From the NCBI GenBank assembly GCA_023485185.1, contig JAMCZP010000203.1, forward strand, positions 1-28,373: DNA of 28,373 nucleotides, in the 5' to 3' direction. Source of the stretch: Gammaproteobacteria bacterium. Lineage in GTDB: Bacteria > Pseudomonadota > Gammaproteobacteria > Pseudomonadales > Halomonadaceae. The position numbers were made by a program, and so were the translations under genes. Positions 15,402-23,837 of this stretch are shown here, one piece after another (position 1 is the stretch's first letter; each line of letters starts with the position of its first letter). The notes under the pieces were generated by a model. That model saw only the letters and a program-made list of their open reading frames with translations, was not told where the DNA came from and made no database searches.

Positions 15402-16226
15402 CTACGATGATTGGTTTTTATCAGCTTCAAGCAGCAGGTCTTTCATGGCATCGTATACGCGGGGTGTGGTTACTAACAAATGCTCAGGATATAGGTCTGC
15501 CGGTACTTCCTGCGGTGCTTCATATACATGCCCTACGCGTGCGCCTGCTTCTCGTGCAACCACCCAGCCTGCAACAAAATCCCAAGGCGAAACGCTTTCG
15601 TAGTAGGCATCTAAGCGACCGCAAGCCACATCACATAAATCCAGCGCGGCGGCGCCATTACGGCGAATATCTTGGCAATGCGTTAGCACCGCTTCTAAAC
15701 GCTTCAGCAATTGCTTACGCGCCTCTTTTCGGTAAGGGAAGCCGGTTCCTACTAACGTATGCGCCAATGAATCTGCGCCGCTTGGCTGAATGGGCTGACC
15801 ATTGCAAAAAGCCCCACCGCCTTGCGCAGCGCTAAAGGTTTCACCTAGAAAGGGAGCATGAACGACACCGACCTTGGCAACGCCCTCTTCCATCCAGCCA
15901 ATCGAAACCGCCACATGACGTAAACCTTGGGCAAAGTTAACCGTTCCATCAATAGGATCGACGACCCAAAGCTTCGCCGCATCAACGTGCAAAGCACTTT
16001 CAGGAGCAAGCTCCTCACTCAACCGTGCGTCACCAGGAAAATGCTCTTCAAGGCGCTGGCTAATGAGTTGATCCACGGCAACATCCACATCGGTAACCAG
16101 CTCATTATCTTTTTTCAAGCGCTGTGAAAAGCACTGCTGCTCACGCGCATTGATGATCATCTGCCCCGCTTCTTCGGCGATGGAAATAGCTATTTCAAGG
16201 CGCGCCTGCAAGGTGTGGTCAGTCAT
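15402..16226 (-). CDS. Inositol monophosphatase family protein
   Basis: This 274-residue Mg2+-dependent phosphatase of the IMPase/FBPase superfamily shows the full metal-binding set: E71/E72 in LSEELAPE, D90 and D93 in WVVDPIDGTVNF (87-98), and D216 in SPWDFVAGWVVAREAGA (213-229). Possible substrates are myo-inositol phosphates or other sugar or nucleotide phosphates (SuhB-, HisN- or CysQ-like); the sequence does not decide. SuhB is the best-known relative, but this context (next to tRNA-Pro and a CigR-like gene) does not confirm that role. The protein is cytoplasmic, without a signal peptide. Confidence 0.85.
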   Translation of the reverse strand: MTDHTLQARLEIAISIAEEAGQMIINAREQQCFSQRLKKDNELVTDVDVAVDQLISQRLEEHFPGDARLSEELAPESALHVDAAKLWVVDPIDGTVNFAQGLRHVAVSIGWMEEGVAKVGVVHAPFLGETFSAAQGGGAFCNGQPIQPSGADSLAHTLVGTGFPYRKEARKQLLKRLEAVLTHCQDIRRNGAAALDLCDVACGRLDAYYESVSPWDFVAGWVVAREAGARVGHVYEAPQEVPADLYPEHLLVTTPRVYDAMKDLLLEADKNQSS

Positions 16227-16310
16227 TGAATCTCCTATTGAGGTATTTAACCCTTATGCCCCCACCCTAAGCCGCCGAGGTGTAATTTTCGAGTCACTTA
16301 TGGTGCTGGG

Positions 16311-16739
16311 TTAGCGCAAAACGTCCACTAACACATCAACAATAATACGCGTAGCCGCTTCGATCAGAATAACATCCGCCCCTACACGCTCCCACTCATA
16401 GCCAGGATAGTGCGGCAACTGAGACGCTAGCGGGCCATCGAAGCGCTTGGCAATGCCCGGCGGTAATGGCTTTCCACGCTCTAGATTACGCTGAATACCG
16501 GGCGGTAGTGATTCAGCTCGCGGCGCGTCATGCTGGCGCAATAGTTGGCGTAGTTCGCGCTCGTTAATGCGCGGTAAGTCAACGCGACTATCACGCTCGG
16601 GGCGGTGCCGATTACTCTCATGCTGGTGGGCATTATCCCGCGCTCCGTGGGCGGGGGCATGAGCAGGTTGAGCCAATGCAACGCTATTGAGCATAAACGC
16701 GCCAAGCGTACTAATGACAATTATTTTGAGAGGGTTCAC
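16311..16739 (-). CDS. CigR/RcnB-like periplasmic protein
   Basis: The 142-residue protein has a clear signal peptide (MNPLKIIVIS..., cleavage near AQ-PAHA, about residue 24-25). A His/Arg-rich disordered segment follows (about 25-60). The C-terminal domain contains two LPPGI repeats (about 78 and 92) and HYPGYEWERVGADVILIEAATRIIVDVLVDVL. This ending matches the RcnB/CigR family (CigR is described as an anti-virulence regulator in Salmonella; RcnB is involved in nickel/cobalt homeostasis). The His-rich stretch might bind metal. The specific function here is unknown. Confidence 0.65.
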   Translation of the reverse strand: MNPLKIIVISTLGAFMLNSVALAQPAHAPAHGARDNAHQHESNRHRPERDSRVDLPRINERELRQLLRQHDAPRAESLPPGIQRNLERGKPLPPGIAKRFDGPLASQLPHYPGYEWERVGADVILIEAATRIIVDVLVDVLR

Positions 16740-16815
16740 TGTAAGCTCCTCGCTTAGGGTCAGAGCTTACAGTGTAATGAGTAAATGGGTAGAGATTGAG
16801 GAAGGAAGAGGGAGT

Positions 16816-17271
16816 TTATGAACGACAGCTACCAGGCAAGTATTTTGCGTCGATAGGCTGCTGCTGTGCGGGCATGCACAGCCAGGTAATGGAGCCTTCA
16901 CTTGCTCTCACTTCTATACGAAAACGATTATTGCGAATGGCCTGAGAGACCGGCGCTTCATTCTTCATGCGAATACCAATATCAACGCCATCACCACCAT
17001 CGGCAGCAAAATAATCAATGGATTCAATATATTTTGTTTGGCTAACCAGCGTGTCATCGTTAAGCAAATTGGTTTGCCCAAAGGTACCCTCCAATGCATA
17101 ACGCTCACCAAGTTCGCTTTTGACACCGCTCAACACGTTAAGCGCTTCAGATACCTGGGCTCGAGCAGTATAGTTTTGGTATTGAGGTACTGCTATGGAT
17201 GCAAGCACACCAATAATGGCCACAACAATCATCAGCTCTATCAAAGTAAAACCGCGTTGTGTTTTTGGCAT
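16816..17271 (-). CDS. Type IV major pilin-like protein (second pilin)
   Basis: This 151-residue prepilin has a seven-residue leader MPKTQRG. The processed form begins [27 protein letters not shown], with glutamate at mature position 5 (E12). A C-terminal disulfide loop is likely between the cysteines in ITWLCMP and PGSCRS. PilD (encoded at 21107) would cleave and N-methylate it. The start is the ATG at 17271, with GGAG about eight bases upstream; the frame runs further up but without pilin features. The gene is the second of two tandem pilins, after a hairpin terminator (17297-17321), so it is likely expressed at a lower level than the first. Confidence 0.85.
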   Translation of the reverse strand: MPKTQRGFTLIELMIVVAIIGVLASIAVPQYQNYTARAQVSEALNVLSGVKSELGERYALEGTFGQTNLLNDDTLVSQTKYIESIDYFAADGGDGVDIGIRMKNEAPVSQAIRNNRFRIEVRASEGSITWLCMPAQQQPIDAKYLPGSCRS

Positions 17272-17296
17272 ACCTTTACTCCATAAAGAGCCTGTT

Positions 17297-17321
17297 AAAA
17301 GGGGCCAAGAAGGCCCCAAAA
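17297..17321 (-). terminator. Intercistronic terminator between the two pilin genes
   Basis: GGGGCC and GGCCCC (17301-17306 with 17312-17317) form a 6-bp GC stem with a 5-base loop and T-runs on both sides. It lies just after the first pilin gene's stop (17339) and 26 bases before the second pilin's start. It probably ends most transcripts after the first pilin. Confidence 0.7.
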
Positions 17322-17338
17322 GTTGAATTTTAATTGAC

Positions 17339-17842
17339 TTAATCACGACAGCCAGCTGGTAGCCAGTTATCTTGGACACTATTATCGTTCCAAGAGCAAA
17401 CCCAGCCGTTGCCAGGATTAGCAGCTTCGTCCGCAACTGAAGCGGGCTCAATAACCATTACCGCCCCACCTAAGGCACTACCACCGGGAGTATTATCCCC
17501 ACCTTTGAAGGTGACTAAAATTTCAGAATTTTGGTAATTAACGCTTTCTACATAACGGCCTTCTATATTTTCAAATGAAGCGGTGCCAGCTGCATCGTTC
17601 AAGCCTAAATTAGCACGCTCAGGCATTTCATTTCGCAGCGAGTATTGCTCGGCAATATCAGCCCGCAGACCTGCCGTAATAGTAAGCCCCTCACTCGCCT
17701 GCGCACGGGCGGTGTAATTCTGATACTGCGGTACAGCAAGAGATGCCAATACCCCGATAATCGCGACCACGATCATCAATTCAATCAGCGTGAAACCGCC
17801 TTGTTTGGTGTTGCGGGTGACCGGTTGTGCAGATTGCTGCAT
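17339..17842 (-). CDS. pilA: Type IV major pilin PilA
   Basis: This 167-residue prepilin has a rather long 16-residue basic leader ending in GG. The processed protein begins [27 protein letters not shown], with the conserved glutamate at mature position 5 (E21). The C-terminus has the pilin disulfide loop (WVCSWNDN ... LPAGCRD). AAGGAG lies nine bases before the ATG at 17842. It is divergent from pilB and lies next to pilBCD, the usual site of the major pilin gene in gammaproteobacteria. Which of the two tandem pilins is the major one is inferred from order and the intervening terminator. Confidence 0.87.
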   Translation of the reverse strand: MQQSAQPVTRNTKQGGFTLIELMIVVAIIGVLASLAVPQYQNYTARAQASEGLTITAGLRADIAEQYSLRNEMPERANLGLNDAAGTASFENIEGRYVESVNYQNSEILVTFKGGDNTPGGSALGGAVMVIEPASVADEAANPGNGWVCSWNDNSVQDNWLPAGCRD

Positions 17843-17920
17843 CGAAGGTATCTCCTTAGGGGAAAGCAAGCCTTAATAAGGAACTGGCATCCTTAAAAAG
17901 AATTAGTGCTAATAGATGTT

Positions 17921-17949
17921 ACACTAGCTTACGTGACATTTTTTTACAA
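17921..17949 (-). promoter_or_regulatory. Candidate sigma-70 promoter of pilA
   Basis: On the minus strand TTGTAA (17949-17944) and TAGTGT (17926-17921) are 17 bases apart, about 80 bases before the pilA start. I searched for a sigma-54 GG-N10-GC pair in this stretch and saw none that fits. Confidence 0.35.
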
Positions 17950-18080
17950 CTCGTTCTATTAACGCTATCGGCTTAGTCGCTTACTACTTTAGCGGCTTTC
18001 AGCGCCAGTTCTCTAGTGCCCGTAAACGCTAGTTTGTGGTACAAGTAGTCCGCTTACGCTGACGTATAACAGGTTTTTTG

Positions 18081-19838
18081 ATGAGCCAGCCCCCTTTCGA
18101 GTCGACCCTAAGCCATGCTGCCGCCCGCGGTGGCCTGCGTGGTATTGCCCAGCGTTTGGTCAATCACAGTTTGTTAAGCGATGCTCAGGCAGCAACAGCG
18201 GAAACGACGGCTTCAGACTTGGAAATATCGCTACTGCAGCATGTGATTGAGAGTGGATTAGTCGACCCAATCGCAGCAACGGTGGCAGCCGGATGGGAGT
18301 ACGGCCTTCCCGTGATTGATCTCGAAGCACTGCGCCTTACTTCCCTGCCGCCTGCCACTGATTACCCTATTAAAGTACTGCAGAGCCTTAACGTATTGCC
18401 GTTAGCCCGCCATGGGCATCGCCTTACGGTGGCGGTTCCCTACCCCGCCACGTTGACCCAGCTTGATGAACTGCAGTTTGCAACGGGGCTTAGCGTTGAA
18501 GGCGTTCTCGCTCCCGTTGATCAAATCACCGTCGCACTCAATAACTACCTTGCTCAAAATGAGCGTGGCATGCTTGATGAGCTGGAAGATATTGACGATG
18601 CGGTGAGCTCGCTGAACATTGTGCAAAGTAGCGATGGCAATGAAGTGCCGCTGGAAGAGTCTTCCCAGAGCAGTGAAGATGCACCGATCGTTAAGTTTGT
18701 GAATAAGATTTTATTAGATGCAATTCGTCGAGGTGCGTCCGATATCCATTTCGAGCCTTACGAAACGCTTTACCGGGTACGCTTTCGCGTTGACGGCATG
18801 TTGATTGAAGTGGCTCGGCCACCGTTTGCAATGCGCAGCCGAATTGCCGCCCGCCTTAAAATCATGGCCCGCCTAGATATTTCCGAGCGCCGCCTGCCGC
18901 AAGATGGCGCAATTAAGCTAAAGCTTTCACGTACTCGCTCTCTCGATTTTCGGGTTAACTCACTGCCCACCGTTTACGGCGAAAAACTGGTGCTACGGAT
19001 TTTAGATCCCACAGCAGCACAACTAGGCATTGAGCAGTTGGGGTTTACCGATGAACAACGCATTCATTATGAACATGCGTTGAAACAGCCTCAGGGTATG
19101 ATTTTAGTCACTGGTCCAACGGGCAGCGGTAAAACAGTATCGCTTTATACCGGCATTAATATTCTTAACAAAGTTGAACGCAATATTTGTACGGCAGAAG
19201 ATCCGGTTGAAATTAAAGTATCGGGGATTAATCAGGTCAACGTATTACCTAAAATTGGTCTTGATTTTGCCAGCGCCCTTCGGGCTTTTTTGCGTCAAGA
19301 CCCTGATGTGGTGATGGTAGGTGAAATCCGCGACCTTGAGACCGCTGAAATTGCCGTTAAAGCAGCTCAGACAGGCCACTTAGTGCTCTCTACGGTTCAC
19401 ACCAACTCGGCTGCCGAGACGCTTACACGCCTGGCCAATATGGGCGTTACTTCGTTTAATATTGCCAGTGCGGTGAGTTTAATTATTGCTCAGCGCCTAG
19501 CCCGTAAGCTCTGCACACATTGTAAAGAACCTGTAGAGATACCCCATGAGGCACTGCGCAAAGAAGGCTTTAACAACGAAGAAATTGATCAGGCAACGAT
19601 CTACAAACCGGTTGGCTGCAAGCACTGCACCCATGGTTATAAAGGTCGCGTCGGTATTTATGAAGTTGTGCCTATTACAGAAGCCATGCGCCAGTTGATT
19701 ATGCGCGATGCCAATGCACTCAACATTGATCAGCAAGCCCGGCGCGAAGGTTATCCTAGCCTTCATCGCAGCGGACTATTAAAAGTTATGCAGGGCATTA
19801 CCAGCCTTGAAGAGGTTAACCGAGTGAGCAAGGAGTAA
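18081..19838 (+). CDS. pilB: Type IV pilus assembly ATPase PilB
   Basis: This 585-residue GspE/PilB-type secretion ATPase powers pilus extension at the cytoplasmic face. An N-terminal MshEN-like domain (about 1-170) precedes the ATPase core with Walker A GPTGSGKT (345-352) and Walker B DPDVVMVGEIRD (407-418). A zinc-binding tetracysteine (C478, C481, C513, C516) distinguishes PilB from the retraction ATPase PilT. I start at the ATG at 18081; the frame also offers a TTG one codon earlier. It is divergent from pilA and followed three bases later by pilC. Confidence 0.92.
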   Translation: MSQPPFESTLSHAAARGGLRGIAQRLVNHSLLSDAQAATAETTASDLEISLLQHVIESGLVDPIAATVAAGWEYGLPVIDLEALRLTSLPPATDYPIKVLQSLNVLPLARHGHRLTVAVPYPATLTQLDELQFATGLSVEGVLAPVDQITVALNNYLAQNERGMLDELEDIDDAVSSLNIVQSSDGNEVPLEESSQSSEDAPIVKFVNKILLDAIRRGASDIHFEPYETLYRVRFRVDGMLIEVARPPFAMRSRIAARLKIMARLDISERRLPQDGAIKLKLSRTRSLDFRVNSLPTVYGEKLVLRILDPTAAQLGIEQLGFTDEQRIHYEHALKQPQGMILVTGPTGSGKTVSLYTGINILNKVERNICTAEDPVEIKVSGINQVNVLPKIGLDFASALRAFLRQDPDVVMVGEIRDLETAEIAVKAAQTGHLVLSTVHTNSAAETLTRLANMGVTSFNIASAVSLIIAQRLARKLCTHCKEPVEIPHEALRKEGFNNEEIDQATIYKPVGCKHCTHGYKGRVGIYEVVPITEAMRQLIMRDANALNIDQQARREGYPSLHRSGLLKVMQGITSLEEVNRVSKE

Positions 19839-19841
19839 GGC

Positions 19842-21074
19842 ATGGCTAAAACGACGCGTCGACGCCAAACTCCCGCCCCCAAACTATTCCGCTGGAAGTG
19901 GGTAGGCAAAGGCCCACAAAATAGGCCTTTAAGTGGCGAAATGATTGGACGTAGTAAAGCCGAAATAGCGGCTGAGCTTACCAAACAAAATATTATCATT
20001 GGGCGTATTAGTAAAAAGGGTGGCCTGGGGGGAAGTGGACGCATCACTGCCAATGACATCATGGTATTTGCCCGTCAAATGGCGACGATGATTCGCGCAG
20101 GTATTCCACTCTTGCAGGCGCTTCAAGTAGTGGCAGAGAGTTTAAAAAAACCTGCCATGGTGGCACTGGTTCAGCACATGATGAGCGATGTTTCATCGGG
20201 CGCTAGTTTTTCTGATGCCCTGCGTCGCCACCCGAAACACTTTGATCGCCTGTTTGTTAACTTGGTGGATGCGGGCGAACAATCCGGCGCGCTGGATCAG
20301 ATGCTGGATCGTGTCGCCACTTACAAAGAGAAAGTAGAATCCCTTAAAGCGCGCGTTAAAAAAGCCCTTTGGTATCCCACGGCGGTTATGACGATTGGCA
20401 TTGCGGTCACCATGTTACTGCTAATTAAAGTGGTGCCTGAATTTGAAAGCATGTTCCAAAGCTTCGGTGCCGAACTGCCCGCGCTAACCCAGATGACAGT
20501 AAATCTCTCTGAGCTTGCTCAACGCTACTGGCTCGCAGCACTGGGTGCACTGATTGGCTTAGTGTTGCTGCTAAAAATAAGCATTGAGCGCTCCCCAAAA
20601 ATTGCTTACCGCATGCATGCATTGCTACTTCGCTTACCGGTGGTGGGCGATATTATGCATAAATCGGCGATTGCGCGCTTTTCGCGCACACTGGCTACCA
20701 CCTTTGCTTCCGGTGTACCGCTGGTTGAGGGCTTAGATACAGCCGCAGGCGCCACGGGCAACAAAGTATACGAGCGTGCAGTGGTACAAACCCGCCAGGA
20801 CGTCGCCACCGGGCAGCAGTTGCACTTTGCTATGCGAATGACTAATCGTTTCCCACCCCTGGCGATTCAAATGGTCAGCATCGGTGAAGAGGCAGGCTCG
20901 CTTGATGCCATGCTCAATCGTGTTGCTGACTATTACGAAGAAGAGGTCGACAATAAAGTTGATGCCCTCACTTCGCTAATGGAACCGGTCATTATCGTGG
21001 TGCTGGGCGTGTTGGTGGGCGGTGTTGTTGTATCCATGTATTTGCCTATCTTTGACTTAGGCACAGCCCTCTAA
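19842..21074 (+). CDS. pilC: Type IV pilus inner-membrane platform protein PilC
   Basis: The 410-residue protein has two GspF domains. The first (about 70-190) holds MVFARQMATMIRAGIPLLQALQ and FVNLVDAGEQSGALDQML. The second (about 275-400) holds IARFSRTLATTFASGVPLVEGL and MVSIGEEAGSLDAMLNRVADYYEEEVD. Membrane spans lie near 175-200, 225-245 and at the C-terminus. AAGGAG at the end of pilB precedes the ATG, and only three bases separate the genes. PilC couples the PilB motor to pilin insertion into the fibre. Confidence 0.92.
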   Translation: MAKTTRRRQTPAPKLFRWKWVGKGPQNRPLSGEMIGRSKAEIAAELTKQNIIIGRISKKGGLGGSGRITANDIMVFARQMATMIRAGIPLLQALQVVAESLKKPAMVALVQHMMSDVSSGASFSDALRRHPKHFDRLFVNLVDAGEQSGALDQMLDRVATYKEKVESLKARVKKALWYPTAVMTIGIAVTMLLLIKVVPEFESMFQSFGAELPALTQMTVNLSELAQRYWLAALGALIGLVLLLKISIERSPKIAYRMHALLLRLPVVGDIMHKSAIARFSRTLATTFASGVPLVEGLDTAAGATGNKVYERAVVQTRQDVATGQQLHFAMRMTNRFPPLAIQMVSIGEEAGSLDAMLNRVADYYEEEVDNKVDALTSLMEPVIIVVLGVLVGGVVVSMYLPIFDLGTAL

Positions 21075-21106
21075 GCTTTGTTCACTTATTGATGTTAAGG
21101 AGCTTC

Positions 21107-21952
21107 ATGCACCACCCTCCACTGATCATGTGGTTCATCGTTTTACTCATTGGCTTATGCCTGGGCAGTTTTCTTAATGTGGTGATTACACGGCTACCAG
21201 TAATATTAATGCGCAGCTGGCGCAGCGAAGCTCGAGCGGCGCTTGAGCTTCGCGCTGAACCAACCCCATGCTTTAATTTGGCAACACCTAGTTCGATGTG
21301 CCCCCGCTGTGAGACGCCTATTAAATGGCATGACAACCTGCCACTTATTGGCTGGATTAAACGTCGAGGGCGCTGTGCACAGTGCCAAACCAGTATCAGC
21401 GTACAGTATCCGCTGGTGGAATTGGCCGGCGGACTACTGGCCTTGTCGGTATTAGCCCTTTACGGCCTCACACCACAAGCACTGTTTATTTACGGCGCTT
21501 GTTTAGCGCTGCTAACGCTTGCGGTGATCGATTTTCGCACCCAGCTACTGCCTGATGTTATTACTCTACCGCTACTTTGGGCGGGGCTGTTATTCCAGCT
21601 ACTCTTCCAGCCCTTTATGCTGTCCAATGGCGTGATAGGTGCAATCGTCGGCTATTTAACGCTATGGAGCTTTTATTGGCTGTTTAAGCTGGTCACCGGG
21701 AAGGAAGGCATGGGCTTTGGGGATTTCAAGCTGCTTGCAGCCCTTGGCGCTTGGCTAGGCTGGAGCTTTCTACCGCTGATTTTAATACTCTCAGCAGGCC
21801 TGGGCGCTATTGTAGGTCTCATCGCGCAAACTTGTTTGCCACGTTTGCGCGGCAAACCCATGCCCTTCGGCCCTTTTCTTGCGCTGGCTGGCTGGGTCGC
21901 GTTATTAGTCGGTGATGAGCTAATGGCCTTGTATCTCAGCCTGCTTATTTAA
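21107..21952 (+). CDS. pilD: Prepilin peptidase/N-methyltransferase PilD
   Basis: This 281-residue bifunctional inner-membrane aspartic protease cleaves type IV prepilins and methylates the new N-terminus. It shows the zinc-binding CxxC pairs (C65/C68 and C90/C93) in the cytoplasmic methyltransferase loop and the two catalytic aspartates, D142 in AVIDFRTQLLPD and D206 in GMGFGDFKLLAA. The ATG at 21107 follows AAGGAG by six bases, so I prefer it over the upstream TTG/ATG at 21089/21092. It is the third gene of the pilBCD cluster, 32 bases after pilC. Confidence 0.92.
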   Translation: MHHPPLIMWFIVLLIGLCLGSFLNVVITRLPVILMRSWRSEARAALELRAEPTPCFNLATPSSMCPRCETPIKWHDNLPLIGWIKRRGRCAQCQTSISVQYPLVELAGGLLALSVLALYGLTPQALFIYGACLALLTLAVIDFRTQLLPDVITLPLLWAGLLFQLLFQPFMLSNGVIGAIVGYLTLWSFYWLFKLVTGKEGMGFGDFKLLAALGAWLGWSFLPLILILSAGLGAIVGLIAQTCLPRLRGKPMPFGPFLALAGWVALLVGDELMALYLSLLI

Positions 21953-22033
21953 AGCTTAGAATTTGGCATTTAGAACTTGGTTACTTAAAGCTTAGCTTTT
22001 AAAAATTGGCTATTTAAACTTGGCGATTTGGGG
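21953..22033 (+). repeat. Degenerate tandem repeat (period about 14-15 bases) between pilD and coaE
   Basis: Six related units begin with TTxGC or TTGG followed by an A/T block: for example TTTGGCATTTAGAAC, TTGGTTACTTAAAGC, TTGGCTATTTAAAC and TTGGCGATTTGGGG. The array fills almost all of the gap and ends at the coaE ribosome binding region. Function unknown; it may have arisen by slippage. Confidence 0.6.
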
Positions 22034-22039
22034 TAATGC

Positions 22040-22642
22040 ATGATTATCGGCTTAACCGGGGGGATAGGATCAGGTAAATCCACCGTTGCGCGGGCTTTTG
22101 AAACACTGGGTATCCCTTGGGTCGATGCCGATGATGTGGCAAGAGAGATTGTTACCCCCGGCGAGCCTGCACTGTTAGCCATTCAAGCGCGCTTCGGCGA
22201 TCTCGTCATCAATTCAGATGGCACGCTGAATCGCGCGGCTTTGCGCACGATTGTATTTAATGACCCTGCCCAGCGGCAGTGGTTAGAGTCGATCACCCAT
22301 CCCAAAATTAGGGAGCGAATACTGCAGCAACTGGAGGAACTCAGCGCTAGAGGCGCGCCCTATGTGTTACTTGTATCGCCACTTCTATTTGAGTCGGATC
22401 AGCATGCTCTAGTTAACCAAACTATCGTGGTCGATATTCCACAAGAGCTACAATTAGCGAGAACCCTACAACGTGATGGGGTGAGTGAAAGTCAGGTGCA
22501 TGCTATTCTCGCGGCCCAACTTCCCCGTGAGCAACGGCTATCTAAGGCAGATCATGTGATTGATAACAGCGGTGATCACGCCAGCATGATGCAGCAAGTG
22601 TCACGCCTTGATGAACTGTATCGCCGCCAGCCTAGCGCCTGA
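22040..22642 (+). CDS. coaE: Dephospho-CoA kinase CoaE
   Basis: This 200-residue P-loop kinase catalyses the last step of coenzyme A synthesis, ATP-dependent phosphorylation of the ribose 3'-hydroxyl of dephospho-CoA. The P-loop GLTGGIGSGKST is at residues 4-15, followed by the WVDADDVAREIV segment with the substrate-contacting aspartates and the LVSPLLFES lid-region motif. Length is normal for the family. coaE and yacG commonly follow pilD in gammaproteobacteria, as here. Confidence 0.93.
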   Translation: MIIGLTGGIGSGKSTVARAFETLGIPWVDADDVAREIVTPGEPALLAIQARFGDLVINSDGTLNRAALRTIVFNDPAQRQWLESITHPKIRERILQQLEELSARGAPYVLLVSPLLFESDQHALVNQTIVVDIPQELQLARTLQRDGVSESQVHAILAAQLPREQRLSKADHVIDNSGDHASMMQQVSRLDELYRRQPSA

Positions 22643-22675
22643 ATGCTTGCCACTCATAATGTATCAGGAGTTTTT

Positions 22676-22909
22676 ATGACACGCCCCGCTAACGATTCCC
22701 CTTTTCAGGTTAATTGCCCGCAGTGTTCTACACGCGTGCCCTGGGTTCCTGAGAGCCTTTACCGACCCTTCTGCAGTAAGCGCTGTCAGTTATTGGATTT
22801 GGGTGCCTGGGCCGATGAGTCTCATCGTATAGCGGGAGAGTCTGCAATGGATGAAGCCGATATAGAGACATTATTAGCTCAAGCAGACCGCGATACGCCC
22901 CTCTCTTAG
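22676..22909 (+). CDS. yacG: DNA gyrase inhibitor YacG-type zinc protein
   Basis: This 77-residue protein has a single zinc finger made of C14, C17, C33 and C37 (CPQC and CSKRC), then the conserved [14 protein letters not shown] segment and an acidic tail. E. coli YacG binds GyrB and inhibits gyrase. The start is the ATG at 22676, preceded by AGGAG with a 5-base gap. An upstream ATG in the same frame at 22643 lacks such a site. It lies 33 bases after coaE, in the usual order. Confidence 0.9.
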   Translation: MTRPANDSPFQVNCPQCSTRVPWVPESLYRPFCSKRCQLLDLGAWADESHRIAGESAMDEADIETLLAQADRDTPLS

Positions 22910-22925
22910 AGACCACAAATTGACC

Positions 22926-23810
22926 ATGCCCAAGTACCGGCCAGAACAATCACCTTCAACGTACCAGGTGCTGCTGCAACTGGAGCAGCAGTTTGACCAC
23001 CTGCTTGATACGATTGAGGCTGCAGCCTCACTCTTTGAGCAGCATGCTCCCCCTACATGGGTGTTTAATCAACCCACGCCTGATCGCCACTGGTTACGTG
23101 AAGCGCTTTTAGATATGTGGCATCAGCAAGACCAAGACGGCCGGGAAACACGCAATTACATTGCAATCGTCGCCGCTAATGAGGCACTACTCGAAGCGAT
23201 AACCCATGTTAATCAGGCAAAAGCCGGATTAAGTGAACAGTTGCAACATATTAAACAGGCGCTTCCAGAATCATTCAGCGATGCAAAAAGCCGCTTGCCA
23301 CAGCGTCATCCGCAAGTAGATGAAGCATTACGCCGCAACGGGCTTGCCAGGCTACATCTTAAGCAGAGTTGGCGGCAGCTACCGATCGCACAAGCACCTG
23401 TCTCCAGGGTTCGTTTTGCATGGTATAGCAGCGGCAGATCCATTAAACGAATGACTGTGCAGGAAGCTGAAAAAAGGCTTTTACAGCTCGACTCCGACGC
23501 ACCCCATATTCGTATTCAATTACGCAAACTCGCCGATGTACCCAGTAGTGAGATGCTTGCCCAGGTACAAACACAAGCGCCTCTAATGCGGGCAAACCTA
23601 TTTTTTACTGAACCACTTGCCGATGGACACACAAGGCGAGCATTGAATGCCGCCATGCCTATCTTTGTTCCCGATAACGGCCAGCGATTGCCGCATATTA
23701 AAGCGCCTCTCTTACCCCCCCCCACCACTCGCACTCGTGCGCGCCGCCGTGATGAAAAGCTCGAACAGGATGCCTTTTTACCCAGCCTACGGATTTATCG
23801 CTACCGCTAA
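22926..23810 (+). CDS. tus: Tus-like DNA replication terminus site-binding protein
   Basis: The protein of about 294 residues resembles E. coli Tus along its length from memory. Matching parts are a helical N-terminal part (YQVLLQLEQQFDHLL), the THVNQAKAGLSEQLQHIKQ segment (Tus HIQHINKLKTTFEHIV), the RVRFAWYSSGRSIKRMTVQEAEKRL segment (Tus [23 protein letters not shown]) and the C-terminal LPSLRIYRYR strand (Tus PRLHLYVAD). Tus binds Ter sites and blocks the replicative helicase from one side. The ATG at 22926 is chosen; a TTG two codons earlier is possible and no strong ribosome site is seen. It follows yacG by 16 bases and may be co-transcribed. No Ter-like site was evident upstream. Confidence 0.75.
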   Translation: MPKYRPEQSPSTYQVLLQLEQQFDHLLDTIEAAASLFEQHAPPTWVFNQPTPDRHWLREALLDMWHQQDQDGRETRNYIAIVAANEALLEAITHVNQAKAGLSEQLQHIKQALPESFSDAKSRLPQRHPQVDEALRRNGLARLHLKQSWRQLPIAQAPVSRVRFAWYSSGRSIKRMTVQEAEKRLLQLDSDAPHIRIQLRKLADVPSSEMLAQVQTQAPLMRANLFFTEPLADGHTRRALNAAMPIFVPDNGQRLPHIKAPLLPPPTTRTRARRRDEKLEQDAFLPSLRIYRYR

Positions 23811-23837
23811 GCAGTTTATAGAGGCTGGGCATACACA

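Noticed and set aside
15463..15480. A Ter-like GTGTGGTTACTAAC sequence inside the IMPase-family gene as a Tus target
   Set aside because: It only loosely matches the E. coli Ter core and lies inside a coding region. Similar matches are expected by chance, and the Ter sequence for this Tus homologue is unknown.
17272..17451. 60-residue N-terminal extension of the second pilin
   Set aside because: It would cover the intergenic terminator and the end of the first pilin gene, and would bury the prepilin cleavage site. The ATG at 17271 has a ribosome site.
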